From positions 1 through 45,421 of the forward strand of contig JAEWBO010000015.1 in NCBI GenBank assembly GCA_023391105.1: DNA of 45,421 nucleotides. The letters are read 5' to 3'. Position numbers and translations under genes: made by a program. A model generated the notes under the pieces. The model did not search any database and was not told the origin of the DNA. It saw only the letters and a program-made list of their open reading frames with translations. This document shows, one piece after another, positions 14,294-22,192 of the stretch. The first letter of the stretch is position 1. Each line of letters starts with the position of its first letter. Origin of the DNA: Bacillota bacterium. GTDB taxonomy: Bacteria; Bacillota; Clostridia; Christensenellales; SZUA-584.

Positions 14294-14758
14294 ATGGCGA
14301 GAGGTTTTTTTAACCGCATATTAGACGCGGTTGGTCTTGAAGAGGAAGAATTTGAAGGTGAAGAGATGATGGACGAAGAAGAGGGCTTCTTTGAAGATGA
14401 ATTGGAAGATCCGGAGGAGGAACAGCGTTACTCCAGGAGAAAACAGCCCAAAGTGGTGGGTCTCCCAAATTCGGCAGCGAAGATGCGCATGCTGGTATTC
14501 CAGCCGAGCAGCTATGAGGAAGCTGAATGCATCATCGACAATTTAAAGGCCAGAAAGCCGGTGATCATGAATTTGGATGATCTGGATGTGGAGCTTGGCC
14601 AACGGATATTGGATTTTGTCGGCGGCGCGGTTTACTCGTTAAACGGCGATATTAAAAAAGTCGCCCGGAGCATTTTTGTGGTGGCACCGTCTAATGTGGA
14701 TGTCGCACAGAGTGTGGATGAACGCAGCAGCCGTGAAGGTTTTAAAAGATTCGACTGA
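14294..14758 (+). CDS. sepF: Cell division protein SepF
   Basis: The 154-residue SepF is an FtsZ-binding, membrane-anchored Z-ring component. The N-terminal MARGFFNRILDAVGL is the usual amphipathic membrane helix. An acidic linker follows (residues ~14-45, unusually Glu-rich), and the globular SepF domain covers about 62-145 (VFQPSSYEEAECIID, KPVIMNLDDLD, ILDFVGGAVYSLNGDIKKV). The ATG is preceded by AGGGGG. It is one gene before divIVA, consistent with division-cluster context. No ftsZ is in the window. Confidence 0.96.
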   Translation: MARGFFNRILDAVGLEEEEFEGEEMMDEEEGFFEDELEDPEEEQRYSRRKQPKVVGLPNSAAKMRMLVFQPSSYEEAECIIDNLKARKPVIMNLDDLDVELGQRILDFVGGAVYSLNGDIKKVARSIFVVAPSNVDVAQSVDERSSREGFKRFD

Positions 14759-14776
14759 TATTTATACACATGATGA

Positions 14777-14808
14777 CGACATGCCGCAAGATGCCTTGTG
14801 GCATGTCG
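14777..14808 (+). other. Strong 12-bp hairpin in the sepF-divIVA leader
   Basis: CGACATGCCGCA (14777-14788) pairs with TGTGGCATGTCG (14797-14808), one pair being G-U in RNA, with an 8-nt loop. There is no U-run behind it. A second small hairpin (GGAG/CTCC) follows near 14895. It may be an mRNA processing or attenuation element in the 221-bp gap before divIVA. Confidence 0.55.
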
Positions 14809-14979
14809 CGTATAGACGCGGGTTTAGTGGATATATTATTACGGAGACGGACAAACATATCGATTGAATAGAATCAGAGTGTTTGTCTGGTCGGAGTACA
14901 ATGCTCCAGCTTTGTTATTATTTGATCGTCGGAGCAATATGTCTGGAGCCTGCGAATACGATGGAAAGGGGTAATTTTC

Positions 14980-15870
14980 GTGCCTTTAACCGTTAAGGAT
15001 ATATTAGAAAAAACGTTTAAAAGGTCCTTTAAGGGGTATGACGAAGACGAAGTCGATAAGTTTTTAGATCAGATTATCGATGAGTTCAAGCTGTTACAGA
15101 ATGAAGTCGTCTCCTTGAAAAGTGAGCTTGCTGAGGCCAAAGAGAATGTGGGCAAGGTCAAGCACGCAGAAGAGACCATTATGAACACGCTGGTCAGTGC
15201 TCAAAAGACATCCGAGCGCATGATCAATGAAGCCAAACGCAAGGCGGAAGTGGTGATCAGCAGCGCGGAAGCCACAGCCAAGCAAAAGGCTGAGCAGACG
15301 CTTCGTGAGCTCGATGAAGCCAAGAGCAAAATCGAAGAGCTGAAAAGCTGCGCTCAAGCGTTTGCGACGAGTTTTGCAAACATGGTTAACGCACAAGCAG
15401 CCTATTTCGAGAAGACATACAGAAGCTACTTTGGGCAGGACTTTACGCCTCTTGGCGGCATCAATACTGATGCGCTGGAAAAGATCGATAAGGAAATTGC
15501 GCGAAGCCTTGAAGACATGGGTATTTCGGAAGATCAGGACGATCAGACAGTTCCCGAAGATACGCAAGATGATGGCGAAGCTTCATCTGACGACGACAGC
15601 GCCAATGTGGACGAAGCGGAAAAAAACGATGATAAGTCGGGATATATGGAGCTCTTTGAGATTAACAAGATGCTCAATAATATTGAAGAAAGCAATGAAC
15701 CTGCGGGAGACTCAGCAGACAGCGATGACGTGATTACAGCTCAGCAGACGTACAACGATTACTCATGGTTATATGAAAGCGACGGCAAAATGAACGAAAA
15801 TGACGCTGTATTCAAGGAACCAGAGGACAAGGAAGAGCTTAAGTCGTTGATTGATGAGATTATCGAATAG
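14980..15870 (+). CDS. DivIVA-domain protein
   Basis: The 296-residue protein has a classical DivIVA N-terminus (LTVKDILEKTFKRSFKGYDE, then EVDKFLDQIIDEF), which targets curved membranes at poles and septa. A coiled coil covers about residues 30-125. The remaining ~130 residues are acidic and low-complexity (DDQTVPEDTQDDGEASSDDD), longer than in Bacillus DivIVA. GTG start with GGAAAGGGG upstream. Location after sepF fits a role in septum placement or polar organisation. A terminator follows immediately. Confidence 0.92.
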   Translation: MPLTVKDILEKTFKRSFKGYDEDEVDKFLDQIIDEFKLLQNEVVSLKSELAEAKENVGKVKHAEETIMNTLVSAQKTSERMINEAKRKAEVVISSAEATAKQKAEQTLRELDEAKSKIEELKSCAQAFATSFANMVNAQAAYFEKTYRSYFGQDFTPLGGINTDALEKIDKEIARSLEDMGISEDQDDQTVPEDTQDDGEASSDDDSANVDEAEKNDDKSGYMELFEINKMLNNIEESNEPAGDSADSDDVITAQQTYNDYSWLYESDGKMNENDAVFKEPEDKEELKSLIDEIIE

Positions 15871-15879
15871 GCCCAAAAG

Positions 15880-15917
15880 ACAGCTGCAGGGCATTCTGTC
15901 CAGGAGCTGTTTTTTTT
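15880..15917 (+). terminator. Terminator after divIVA
   Basis: ACAGCT (15880-15885) pairs with AGCTGT (15905-15910), with additional GG/CC pairing inside, followed by eight T. Confidence 0.75.
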
Positions 15918-16009
15918 ATGCCTTTTTTGCATTCAGCTGCTTAATTTAAGGCGACAGATAATGTATGATTCTGCGTGATTTATCCACACTAACTATGAAG
16001 GGGATGAAT

Positions 16010-16306
16010 ATGCGCAGAAGAAAAGCAATGTGCGGTCTTGGCAAGCGTCTTAATGAGCTCTCGCTGATGCTTGAGAAGCTGAAACTGGCCGATTATTTAA
16101 AGCATCTGAATAATACCAAACGCATGGTGTGGGTGAATTTTCTCGGCGGACTTGCGAGAGGGTTCGGCGTGGCTGTGGGGTTCACGCTGCTTGGCGCTTT
16201 GGTAATCTATTTGCTTCAGGAATCATTTCTCAACAATTTGCCGGTAATAGGTGAATTCATTGCTGATATCGTCGAGATCGCCAGCGAAAGGCTCAAGCTG
16301 CGCTGA
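16010..16306 (+). CDS. DUF5665 membrane protein
   Basis: The 98-residue protein has a basic N-terminus, an amphipathic helical segment (LNELSLMLEKLKLADYLKHL), then a glycine-rich transmembrane hairpin (LGGLARGFGVAVGFTLLGALVIYLL cut near residues 45-70), and a C-terminal helix. This matches the small DUF5665 family of Firmicutes. The function is unknown. The ATG at 16010 is chosen because AAGGGG is correctly spaced; an ATG six bases earlier overlaps the site. It stands alone between a terminator and a promoter. Confidence 0.75.
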   Translation: MRRRKAMCGLGKRLNELSLMLEKLKLADYLKHLNNTKRMVWVNFLGGLARGFGVAVGFTLLGALVIYLLQESFLNNLPVIGEFIADIVEIASERLKLR

Positions 16307-16374
16307 TGGCTTTAGCGGAATCATTGGCAACATAATATTGGCAAAGTGTTCCCAGAAGCTTAACAATCTCGCAA

Positions 16375-16402
16375 TTGAAATATTTACAGGGTTTGCTATA
16401 AT
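16375..16402 (+). promoter_or_regulatory. Promoter for the glycosyltransferase gene
   Basis: TTGAAA (16375-16380), a 16-bp spacer and TATAAT (16397-16402). Transcription would begin near 16409, supporting the ATG at 16463 as the true start. Confidence 0.7.
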
Positions 16403-16462
16403 GGTGAGGGCTCGTCGATGCCAAAATATAAAACAGGCAGCGATAAGAGGAGGCTTTTTTTA

Positions 16463-17644
16463 ATGAATTTAACAATCGGGCAGTTTAACGAATCTTTTCC
16501 CCCCATCGTTGACGGTGTTGCCAACGTGGTTCTCAATTATGCCCGCTGTCTCAACAATGATCAAAATACATGCTGTGTTGTGACGCCAAAGCATCCGGAT
16601 GCGGTAGACGATTATGGCTTCGATGTTCACCGTTTTGGATCGATCAAGGTGCCCACGCGAAATGAATACCGTGTCGGTATGCCGCAGATGTCCACTTCGT
16701 TTTGGATGGGACTAAAGAAGATCCCGTTCGATATTGTGCATGCGCACTGTCCGTTCAGTTCCGGGCTGGCGGCTCGCAGCATTGCGCGAAAGCGCGATAT
16801 TCCATTTGTGGCCACATTTCATTCAAAGTTTAAGGACGATTTTAAAGCCGCAATCAAATCGGATAAGATCGTTGACAACATACTGCTAAAGATCGCGGGC
16901 TTTTATGAATCTGCTGATGAGGTGTGGATCGTCAATGAAGCGTCTTTAGACACGCTGCGTGAATACGGTTATCGCGGTGATGTGCATGTGATGGAGAACG
17001 GATGCGATATTGAACCCATGTATCCCACGCAGGAGGTATTGAGCGAAGTCGACAAACGCTTCGGGCTCAAACCCGATGTGCCGCTTTTTATGTATATCGG
17101 TCAGCATATCTGGCAGAAGAATTTGAAAATGGTGGTTGAGGCGCTGGGCAAACTTAAAGCCGAAGGCGAACACTTTCATATGCTGTTTGTGGGAGACGGA
17201 GCGAGACGCGCCGATATGGAGCAAATGGTGGGTCAGATGAATCTGTCCGACTCGGTGACATTCACCGGAAGGATACATGACAGAGACACCATCGCAAAGA
17301 TATACCTTCGCAGCAGCGCCATGCTGTTCCCGTCGCTTTACGATACGTCATCACTTGTGCCTAGGGAAGCGGCGGCCTGCGGTTGCCCCACCGTATTTGT
17401 GAAAGGGGCCAGCACATCGCAGGGGGTTACAGAAAAAGACGGCTTTTTGATTAAAAACACGGCTGATTCGTTGGCCGAAACAGTCCGCCGTATCATTCAT
17501 GAGCCAGAAATGGCGAAACTGGTGGGTGATACAGCGAGGCAGACAATTTACCGTTCATGGGACGACGCGATTAAAGTGGCGTATGAAAGATATTTATATT
17601 TAATTAATGTTAAAAAGAGTAGACTTGCCAAGCGCGCCGAGTAG
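16463..17644 (+). CDS. Glycosyltransferase family 4 (glycolipid-type)
   Basis: The 393-residue GT-B enzyme has the GT4 N-terminal pattern IGQFNESFPPIVDGVANV and the C-terminal donor site FPSLYDTSSLVPREAAACGC, where the usual E-X7-E has Asp in place of the first Glu. VHAHCPFSSGLAARSIARK and VATFHSKFKDDF resemble diacylglycerol or mannosyl-type glucosyltransferases. It likely adds a sugar from a nucleotide donor to a membrane lipid or cell-wall acceptor on the cytosolic face. Start: the ATG at 16463 has GAGGAGG upstream; an in-frame ATG at 16418 lies too close to the promoter. Its neighbour is a flippase-like membrane protein. Confidence 0.88.
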   Translation: MNLTIGQFNESFPPIVDGVANVVLNYARCLNNDQNTCCVVTPKHPDAVDDYGFDVHRFGSIKVPTRNEYRVGMPQMSTSFWMGLKKIPFDIVHAHCPFSSGLAARSIARKRDIPFVATFHSKFKDDFKAAIKSDKIVDNILLKIAGFYESADEVWIVNEASLDTLREYGYRGDVHVMENGCDIEPMYPTQEVLSEVDKRFGLKPDVPLFMYIGQHIWQKNLKMVVEALGKLKAEGEHFHMLFVGDGARRADMEQMVGQMNLSDSVTFTGRIHDRDTIAKIYLRSSAMLFPSLYDTSSLVPREAAACGCPTVFVKGASTSQGVTEKDGFLIKNTADSLAETVRRIIHEPEMAKLVGDTARQTIYRSWDDAIKVAYERYLYLINVKKSRLAKRAE

Positions 17645-17717
17645 GGCTTGCAGCGTATGATTTGACCCTGAGTCAGCTATCTGTGGAATAATGTGGCTTA
17701 TTTTGTCGAATAACGGC

Positions 17718-17746
17718 TTGATTTCAATTCTTTTTTCTGTTATGAT
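17718..17746 (+). promoter_or_regulatory. Promoter for the LPG-flippase-like gene
   Basis: TTGATT (17718-17723), a 17-bp spacer and TATGAT (17741-17746), about 25 bases before the start codon. Confidence 0.65.
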
Positions 17747-17772
17747 GCAAACAAGTTTTTTGTGGAGGGTCA

Positions 17773-18822
17773 ATGACTAAGAAGAAGAAGACTCGTTTAT
17801 TTAGTCTCATATACATTGGTGTAACAATCATTGCTATCATACTCATCGCCTTGCTTACTGATGTCAATGATATCGCAGAGGCTTTCAAAAGCTTTTCTGT
17901 TTGGTGGCTGGCGGCCTGTCTTGGCGCGTTGCTGCTTTATTGGCTGACGGACGGCTTGTTGCTGCACGATATCACGGCCTATATGTACAAGAGAGAGCCT
18001 TTGCTAAGGTCCTTGAAGATTGGAATCATCGGTCTTTATTACGGCGCGGTGACGCCATTTGCCACTGGTGGACAACCAATGCAGGTGCTCTATATGAAGC
18101 GCAACAAAATACCGGTGGGCACAGCCACTTGCATTGTATGTATCAAATTTGTGATTTACGAACTGTCATTGTGTGCCATTTATGTGGTTGCCATGATAGC
18201 CCGCGGCATCTATTACTATACCAACTATAACGAAGTGTTTTGGCTTGCGACGCTTGGATTCGCTATCAACCTCGCAGCCGTGTTTCTCATTATCCTCACG
18301 ATCATTAATAAAAGGCTGGTGCTAAGATTTGGCGGTTGGTTGATTCGCGTATTCGCGCGTATCAAGGTCGTTAAGGATAAGGAAAAAACAATGGTTAATT
18401 TTGAAGGGACAATCGACGATTATCACACCGCGGCTTCATATATTTCACGTTATAAGCTTCGTGCTATTGGCTCGTTCTTAATATCTTTTGTGAATCTCGC
18501 GTTTTTCTTCGTGATTCCGTATTTTCTCTATCTGGCCTTTGGGAACCGAGAGTTCGATATGGTGCATATATTCACGATGCAGGCGTTTGTGTATCTTGCC
18601 GTGTCGTTTTTCCCAACCCCGGGCGGCAGCGGTGCTGCGGAGGGTGGATTCCTGCTTTTCTTCAGGCCATTTTTCGGCCCGTCAACTTATATCGCGATGA
18701 TGATCTGGCGTACTCTTACGTATTATATCATGCTGATTGTGGGCAGCCTGATGGTGGTGTTTAACGAAGTGCTGGCTATGCGGCGTGTAAAGAAAGAATC
18801 GGTTGAAGAGATTAAGAATTAG
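17773..18822 (+). CDS. LPG synthase transmembrane-domain (flippase-like) protein
   Basis: The 349-residue protein has about eight hydrophobic helices and the family's FFPTPGGSGAAEGGFLLFF motif near residue 280, along with GGQPMQVLYMKR near residue 98. This matches the lysylphosphatidylglycerol synthase transmembrane domain/UPF0104 family (MprF N-terminal-like). It lacks the soluble aminoacyl-transferase domain, so it is not full MprF; a lipid-translocating or glycolipid-related role is inferred. ATG start with GGAGG upstream. The preceding GT4 gene makes a glycolipid pathway plausible. Confidence 0.87.
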   Translation: MTKKKKTRLFSLIYIGVTIIAIILIALLTDVNDIAEAFKSFSVWWLAACLGALLLYWLTDGLLLHDITAYMYKREPLLRSLKIGIIGLYYGAVTPFATGGQPMQVLYMKRNKIPVGTATCIVCIKFVIYELSLCAIYVVAMIARGIYYYTNYNEVFWLATLGFAINLAAVFLIILTIINKRLVLRFGGWLIRVFARIKVVKDKEKTMVNFEGTIDDYHTAASYISRYKLRAIGSFLISFVNLAFFFVIPYFLYLAFGNREFDMVHIFTMQAFVYLAVSFFPTPGGSGAAEGGFLLFFRPFFGPSTYIAMMIWRTLTYYIMLIVGSLMVVFNEVLAMRRVKKESVEEIKN

Positions 18823-18847
18823 AGCATCTTTGTTATTAAGGGATTTG

Positions 18848-18883
18848 GCGCTCCGCATGCTTTTGTAGACTGCGGGGCGTTTT
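18848..18883 (+). terminator. Terminator after the flippase-like gene
   Basis: CGCTCCGCA (18849-18857) pairs with TGCGGGGCG (18871-18879), one pair being U-G, followed by four T. Confidence 0.6.
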
Positions 18884-18979
18884 CAAGTGGAGGCAATCCG
18901 TCCGGACGGTAATGAAGAAAAGGCCGTTTTACAGCGTCGATTCGTCTTTATAACACGACATTTTGCGCGAATAAACCTG

Positions 18980-19008
18980 TTGATTATTAAAAACCCCTAT
19001 GCTATAAT
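18980..19008 (+). promoter_or_regulatory. Promoter for rpsB-tsf
   Basis: TTGATT (18980-18985), a 17-bp spacer and TATAAT (19003-19008). It leaves a roughly 95-nt leader before rpsB. Confidence 0.8.
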
Positions 19009-19019
19009 CTCAAATGTAT

Positions 19020-19080
19020 GTCACACCATCGCCGATTTTTGCATTCGTGCCCATAAAATGGGTTATTGCAAAAAGGTGAC
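19020..19080 (+). ncRNA. Structured rpsB 5' leader (candidate autoregulatory RNA)
   Basis: Three nested stems are readable: GTCAC (19020-19024) with GTGAC (19076-19080), TTTTTGCA (19036-19043) with TGCAAAAA (19067-19074), and CCCAT (19050-19054) with ATGGG (19058-19062). The structure begins about 6 bases after the predicted transcription start and ends ahead of the AGGAGG site. S2 feedback on rpsB leaders is known in bacteria; that this is such an element is inference. Confidence 0.55.
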
Positions 19081-19111
19081 GCGGTGGGAGGATAAAAACG
19101 AGGAGGAAACT

Positions 19112-19885
19112 ATGTCAGTCATTTCAATGAAACAGCTTTTAGAAGCAGGTGTTCATTTCGGACACCAAACCAGACGCTGGAACCCCAAAATGAAGAAGTA
19201 CATCTTCACGGAGCGCAACGGCATCTACATCATCGATCTGCAAAAAACAGTGAAGATGGTCGAGCATGCGTATTTTTTTGTGCGCGACGCGGTGATGGAA
19301 GGAAAGACCGTTCTTTTTGTGGGAACCAAAAAACAGGCGCAGGAGTCTATTGAACAGGAAGCCAAACGCTGCGGCATGTACTATGTCAGCCAAAGATGGC
19401 TCGGCGGCATGCTGACCAACTTTAAAACGATCCGCAGCCGTGTAAGAAGGCTGGAAAAGATCGAGCAGATGGAGCAAAACGGCGAATTCGCGATGCTGCC
19501 CAAGAAGGAAGTTATCAAGCTTCGTCATGAGCATGAGAAACTCCAAAAGAACCTCGGCGGTATCAGAGATATGAAGGAACTGCCCGGCGTAATCTTCATC
19601 GTGGATCCGCGCAAGGAACGCATTGCCATAGCCGAAGCGAAAACGCTCGATATCCCGCTCGTGGGTATTGTGGATACCAACTGCGATCCTGATGAGATCG
19701 ATTATGTGATCCCCGGCAACGACGACGCGATCCGCGCTGTCAAGCTGCTTGCATCCAAGATTGCGGATGCTTGCCTTGAAGCCAAACAGGGCGAACAGCT
19801 TGTGGATCCCACGGCTGAAACAGCCGCTATGGAAACAGAGGAGCAAGACATGGAAATCGACGAAATGGAAAACATGGAGTCATAA
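19112..19885 (+). CDS. rpsB: 30S ribosomal protein S2
   Basis: The 257-residue S2 shows MKQLLEAGVHFGHQTRRWNP, IYIIDLQKT, VLFVGTKKQAQ, RWLGGMLTNF and VDTNCDPDEIDYVIPGNDDA, all S2 hallmarks. It joins the small ribosomal subunit late in assembly. Start: the ATG at 19112 follows an AGGAGG; the in-frame extension upstream to 18887 crosses the promoter and leader. The C-terminus carries an acidic Met/Glu-rich tail of ~25 residues. rpsB-tsf order is standard. Confidence 0.98.
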   Translation: MSVISMKQLLEAGVHFGHQTRRWNPKMKKYIFTERNGIYIIDLQKTVKMVEHAYFFVRDAVMEGKTVLFVGTKKQAQESIEQEAKRCGMYYVSQRWLGGMLTNFKTIRSRVRRLEKIEQMEQNGEFAMLPKKEVIKLRHEHEKLQKNLGGIRDMKELPGVIFIVDPRKERIAIAEAKTLDIPLVGIVDTNCDPDEIDYVIPGNDDAIRAVKLLASKIADACLEAKQGEQLVDPTAETAAMETEEQDMEIDEMENMES

Positions 19886-19915
19886 AGCGAGAGATGACGA
19901 GGAGTGTGTTAAGAT

Positions 19916-20563
19916 ATGATTCAAGCAAGTGATGTAAAGAACTTAAGAGAGAAGACCGGCGCAGGTATGATGGACTGCAAGAACGCTTTGGTTGAGGCAA
20001 ACGGCGACGTGGAAGAGGCCATCAAGATACTGCGTGAAAAAGGTCTTGCCTCCGCCGCTAAGAAAGCCGGTCGTATTGCGGCTGAAGGCGTTGTAGAAAG
20101 CTACATACACATGGGCGGTAAAATCGGTGTGCTTGTCGAGGTGAACTGCGAAACAGATTTCGTGGCCAAAACGGATAAGTTCAAAGCCTTTGTCAGAGAT
20201 GTGGCGATGCAGATTGCAGCTTCCAATCCGCAGTATGTGGATCCGAGTGAAGTGCCCGAGGGCGAGATTGCAAGCGAAAAAGAAATATTGCGCGCACAGG
20301 CGCTGGCCGAAGGCAAGCCGGAGAATATCGTCGATAAAATGGTCGAAGGGCGCATTCAAAAGTATTTCAAAGACGTTTGCCTGCTCGAACAGGCGTTTGT
20401 CAAGGATCAGGACAAAGCTGTTAAAGACGTATTAAACGAAAAGATAGCTGAGATCGGCGAAAAGATTTCTATCAGACGCTTCGTCCGTTATGAAATGGGT
20501 GAGGGTCTTGAAAAAAGAAAAGACGATTTTGTCGATGAGGTCATGAAACAGGCGAATTTATAA
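19916..20563 (+). CDS. tsf: Elongation factor Ts
   Basis: The 215-residue EF-Ts contains the diagnostic LREKTGAGMMDCKNALVE and the second signature VLVEVNCETDFVAKTDKFKA. It is the nucleotide exchange factor for EF-Tu. The length is that of the shorter Firmicutes/cyanobacterial form rather than the longer E. coli type. ATG start with GAGGAGTG upstream. A strong terminator ends the rpsB-tsf operon. Confidence 0.98.
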   Translation: MIQASDVKNLREKTGAGMMDCKNALVEANGDVEEAIKILREKGLASAAKKAGRIAAEGVVESYIHMGGKIGVLVEVNCETDFVAKTDKFKAFVRDVAMQIAASNPQYVDPSEVPEGEIASEKEILRAQALAEGKPENIVDKMVEGRIQKYFKDVCLLEQAFVKDQDKAVKDVLNEKIAEIGEKISIRRFVRYEMGEGLEKRKDDFVDEVMKQANL

Positions 20564-20575
20564 AAAGAGCTTAAG

Positions 20576-20607
20576 GGGAGAGCCGAAACATGAGCTCTCC
20601 CTTTTTT
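20576..20607 (+). terminator. Strong terminator after tsf
   Basis: GGGAGAGC (20576-20583) pairs perfectly with GCTCTCCC (20594-20601), followed by six T. Confidence 0.92.
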
Positions 20608-20686
20608 AGCAAAGCCCCCAGAAGGGTTTCTTGGGGTGGTTATTGAACTGCCGGTTTTTTTGTATGAAACGAAAAGGAGATGGCTT

Positions 20687-21397
20687 ATGCCCAAATACAA
20701 ACGGATCATTCTAAAGATCAGCGGCGAGGCGCTTGCAGGAAGCGACAAGACAGGATTCGATTTCGACGTGATTAACCTCGTGGCGGATCAAGTGATCGAA
20801 GTGGCCAAGATGGGTGTAGAGATCGGCATCATTGTGGGCGGCGGCAACATCTGGCGCGGCCGCAGCGGTGTTGGAATGGACAGGACAACGGCTGACCATA
20901 TGGGAATGCTTGCCACGGTTATCAACGCGCTTGCCATGCAGGATGCGCTTGAGAGCAAAGGCATGCAGACGCGCGCTTTGACCGCGATAGAAATGCGGCA
21001 GATTGCGGAGCCGTATATTCGCAGGCGGGCGATGAGGCACCTTGAGAAAGGCCGCGTGGTGATATTCGCTTGCGGCACGGGCAACCCCTATTTTTCAACG
21101 GACACAGCGGCGGCATTGAGAGCCGCAGAAATTGAGGCGGAGCTCATATTGCTCGCGAAGAACGTGGACGGCGTTTACGACTGCGATCCCAAGGTCAACA
21201 AGAATGCCAAAAAGTATGACTTTATCAGCTATATTGATGTGATCAATCAGGGCCTCACAGTGATGGACACCACAGCTGTGTCGCTGTGTATGGACAATAA
21301 TATACCTATCGTGTGCTTTGGCCTTGATACACCGAACGGAATCAAACGCGTTGTATCGGGTGAGAACATCGGAACTCGAATCAACTCAAAACCTTAA
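20687..21397 (+). CDS. pyrH: UMP kinase
   Basis: The 236-residue amino-acid-kinase-fold enzyme phosphorylates UMP to UDP. Motifs: YKRIILKISGEALAG, GIIVGGGNIWRGR, MDRTTADHMGMLATVINA, and the ATP-site ILLAKNVDGVYDCDPK. Start: the ATG at 20687 with AAGGAGA upstream; the longer frame to 20636 is not supported. It begins the pyrH-frr-uppS-cdsA-dxr run after the tsf terminator. Confidence 0.97.
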   Translation: MPKYKRIILKISGEALAGSDKTGFDFDVINLVADQVIEVAKMGVEIGIIVGGGNIWRGRSGVGMDRTTADHMGMLATVINALAMQDALESKGMQTRALTAIEMRQIAEPYIRRRAMRHLEKGRVVIFACGTGNPYFSTDTAAALRAAEIEAELILLAKNVDGVYDCDPKVNKNAKKYDFISYIDVINQGLTVMDTTAVSLCMDNNIPIVCFGLDTPNGIKRVVSGENIGTRINSKP

Positions 21398-21422
21398 AAA
21401 ATAAATTCGGGAGGTTTGAAAA

Positions 21423-21986
21423 ATGCATATCACACATGAAGCATTGGACACTGCAAAGGCCAAAATGGAGAAAACAATTTCTGTTTTTAAAAAAGACCTG
21501 ACGCATATACGCGCCGGCAGAGCGAACCCGCAGCTTCTTGACGGCATCATGGTCGATTATTACGGCACACCGACGCCGCTCACTCAGATCGGCAACATTT
21601 CGGCACCCGAGCCGCGCATGCTGGTGGTTTCGCTTTGGGATCCCAAAATGATACCCGATGTGGAAAAGGCCATCATGAAATCTGAGCTGGGCATTAATCC
21701 TGCCAACGACGGCAAAGTGATCAGGCTGGTTGTCCCCGAGCTCACAGAGGAAAGACGCCGCGACATCGCCAAGAACATTCATAAAAAAGGTGAGGAAGCG
21801 AAGGTTGCGATTCGCTCGATTCGGCGTGACGCCAACGAGACGTTTAAAAAAGGCAAAAAGGCGAGTGAAATTACAGAAGACGATTTTGCTATCCTTGAAG
21901 ATGAAGTGCAAAAGTATACAAACGACTATACCAAAATGATCGACGAGATGGTCAAGGAAAAAGAAAAAGAGATCATGGAAGTATGA
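21423..21986 (+). CDS. frr: Ribosome recycling factor
   Basis: The 187-residue RRF splits post-termination ribosomes together with EF-G. Signatures are FKKDLTHIRAGRANPQLLDG, PEPRMLVVSLWDPKMIP and GKVIRLVVPELTEERRRDI. Length is normal. GGGAGG precedes the ATG. Its stop codon overlaps the start of a tiny PASTA-like gene, so they are translationally coupled. Confidence 0.97.
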   Translation: MHITHEALDTAKAKMEKTISVFKKDLTHIRAGRANPQLLDGIMVDYYGTPTPLTQIGNISAPEPRMLVVSLWDPKMIPDVEKAIMKSELGINPANDGKVIRLVVPELTEERRRDIAKNIHKKGEEAKVAIRSIRRDANETFKKGKKASEITEDDFAILEDEVQKYTNDYTKMIDEMVKEKEKEIMEV

Positions 21987-22183
21987 TGCCAAACGTGATC
22001 GGTCTGGAAGAGGCGCAGGCAAAGGCGATTCTTGAGGCTGAAGGGTTTTGTGTAAACTGTATTGAATATGTGTCAAGGCGCGGCATCGAGAACGCAGACT
22101 CCACCCGTGTGATACGCCAGCGCGAGTTTGGCGATAAAAAGGCTGAGCTTATGGTGTCGCATTTTAAAACGCAGATCAGTTAG
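21983..22183 (+). CDS. Single PASTA-domain small protein
   Basis: The 66-residue protein (65 if the second of two adjacent ATG codons is used) looks like one PASTA domain: MPNVIGLEEAQAKAILEAEG at the N-terminus and VIRQREFGDKKAELMVSHF at the end, matching 'P.V.G....A...L...G' and 'V..Q.P..G....'. PASTA domains normally occur in tandem outside Ser/Thr kinases and penicillin-binding proteins and sense peptidoglycan or lipid II. Here there is no signal peptide or membrane helix, so it must be cytosolic if expressed. It overlaps frr by four bases and precedes uppS by nine, which suggests real expression in the operon. The function is unknown. Confidence 0.75.
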   Translation: MMPNVIGLEEAQAKAILEAEGFCVNCIEYVSRRGIENADSTRVIRQREFGDKKAELMVSHFKTQIS

Positions 22184-22192
22184 GAGAATTTA

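Noticed and set aside
14676..14867. 63-codon ORF between sepF and divIVA
   Set aside because: It begins inside sepF in another frame with no ribosome-binding site and runs through the hairpin region.
14759..14979. T-box or other known riboswitch upstream of divIVA
   Set aside because: The conserved T-box sequence and a terminator U-run are absent; only simple hairpins are seen.
18887..19111. 75-codon N-terminal extension of rpsB
   Set aside because: It crosses a clear promoter and the structured leader; S2 proteins start at the ATG at 19112.
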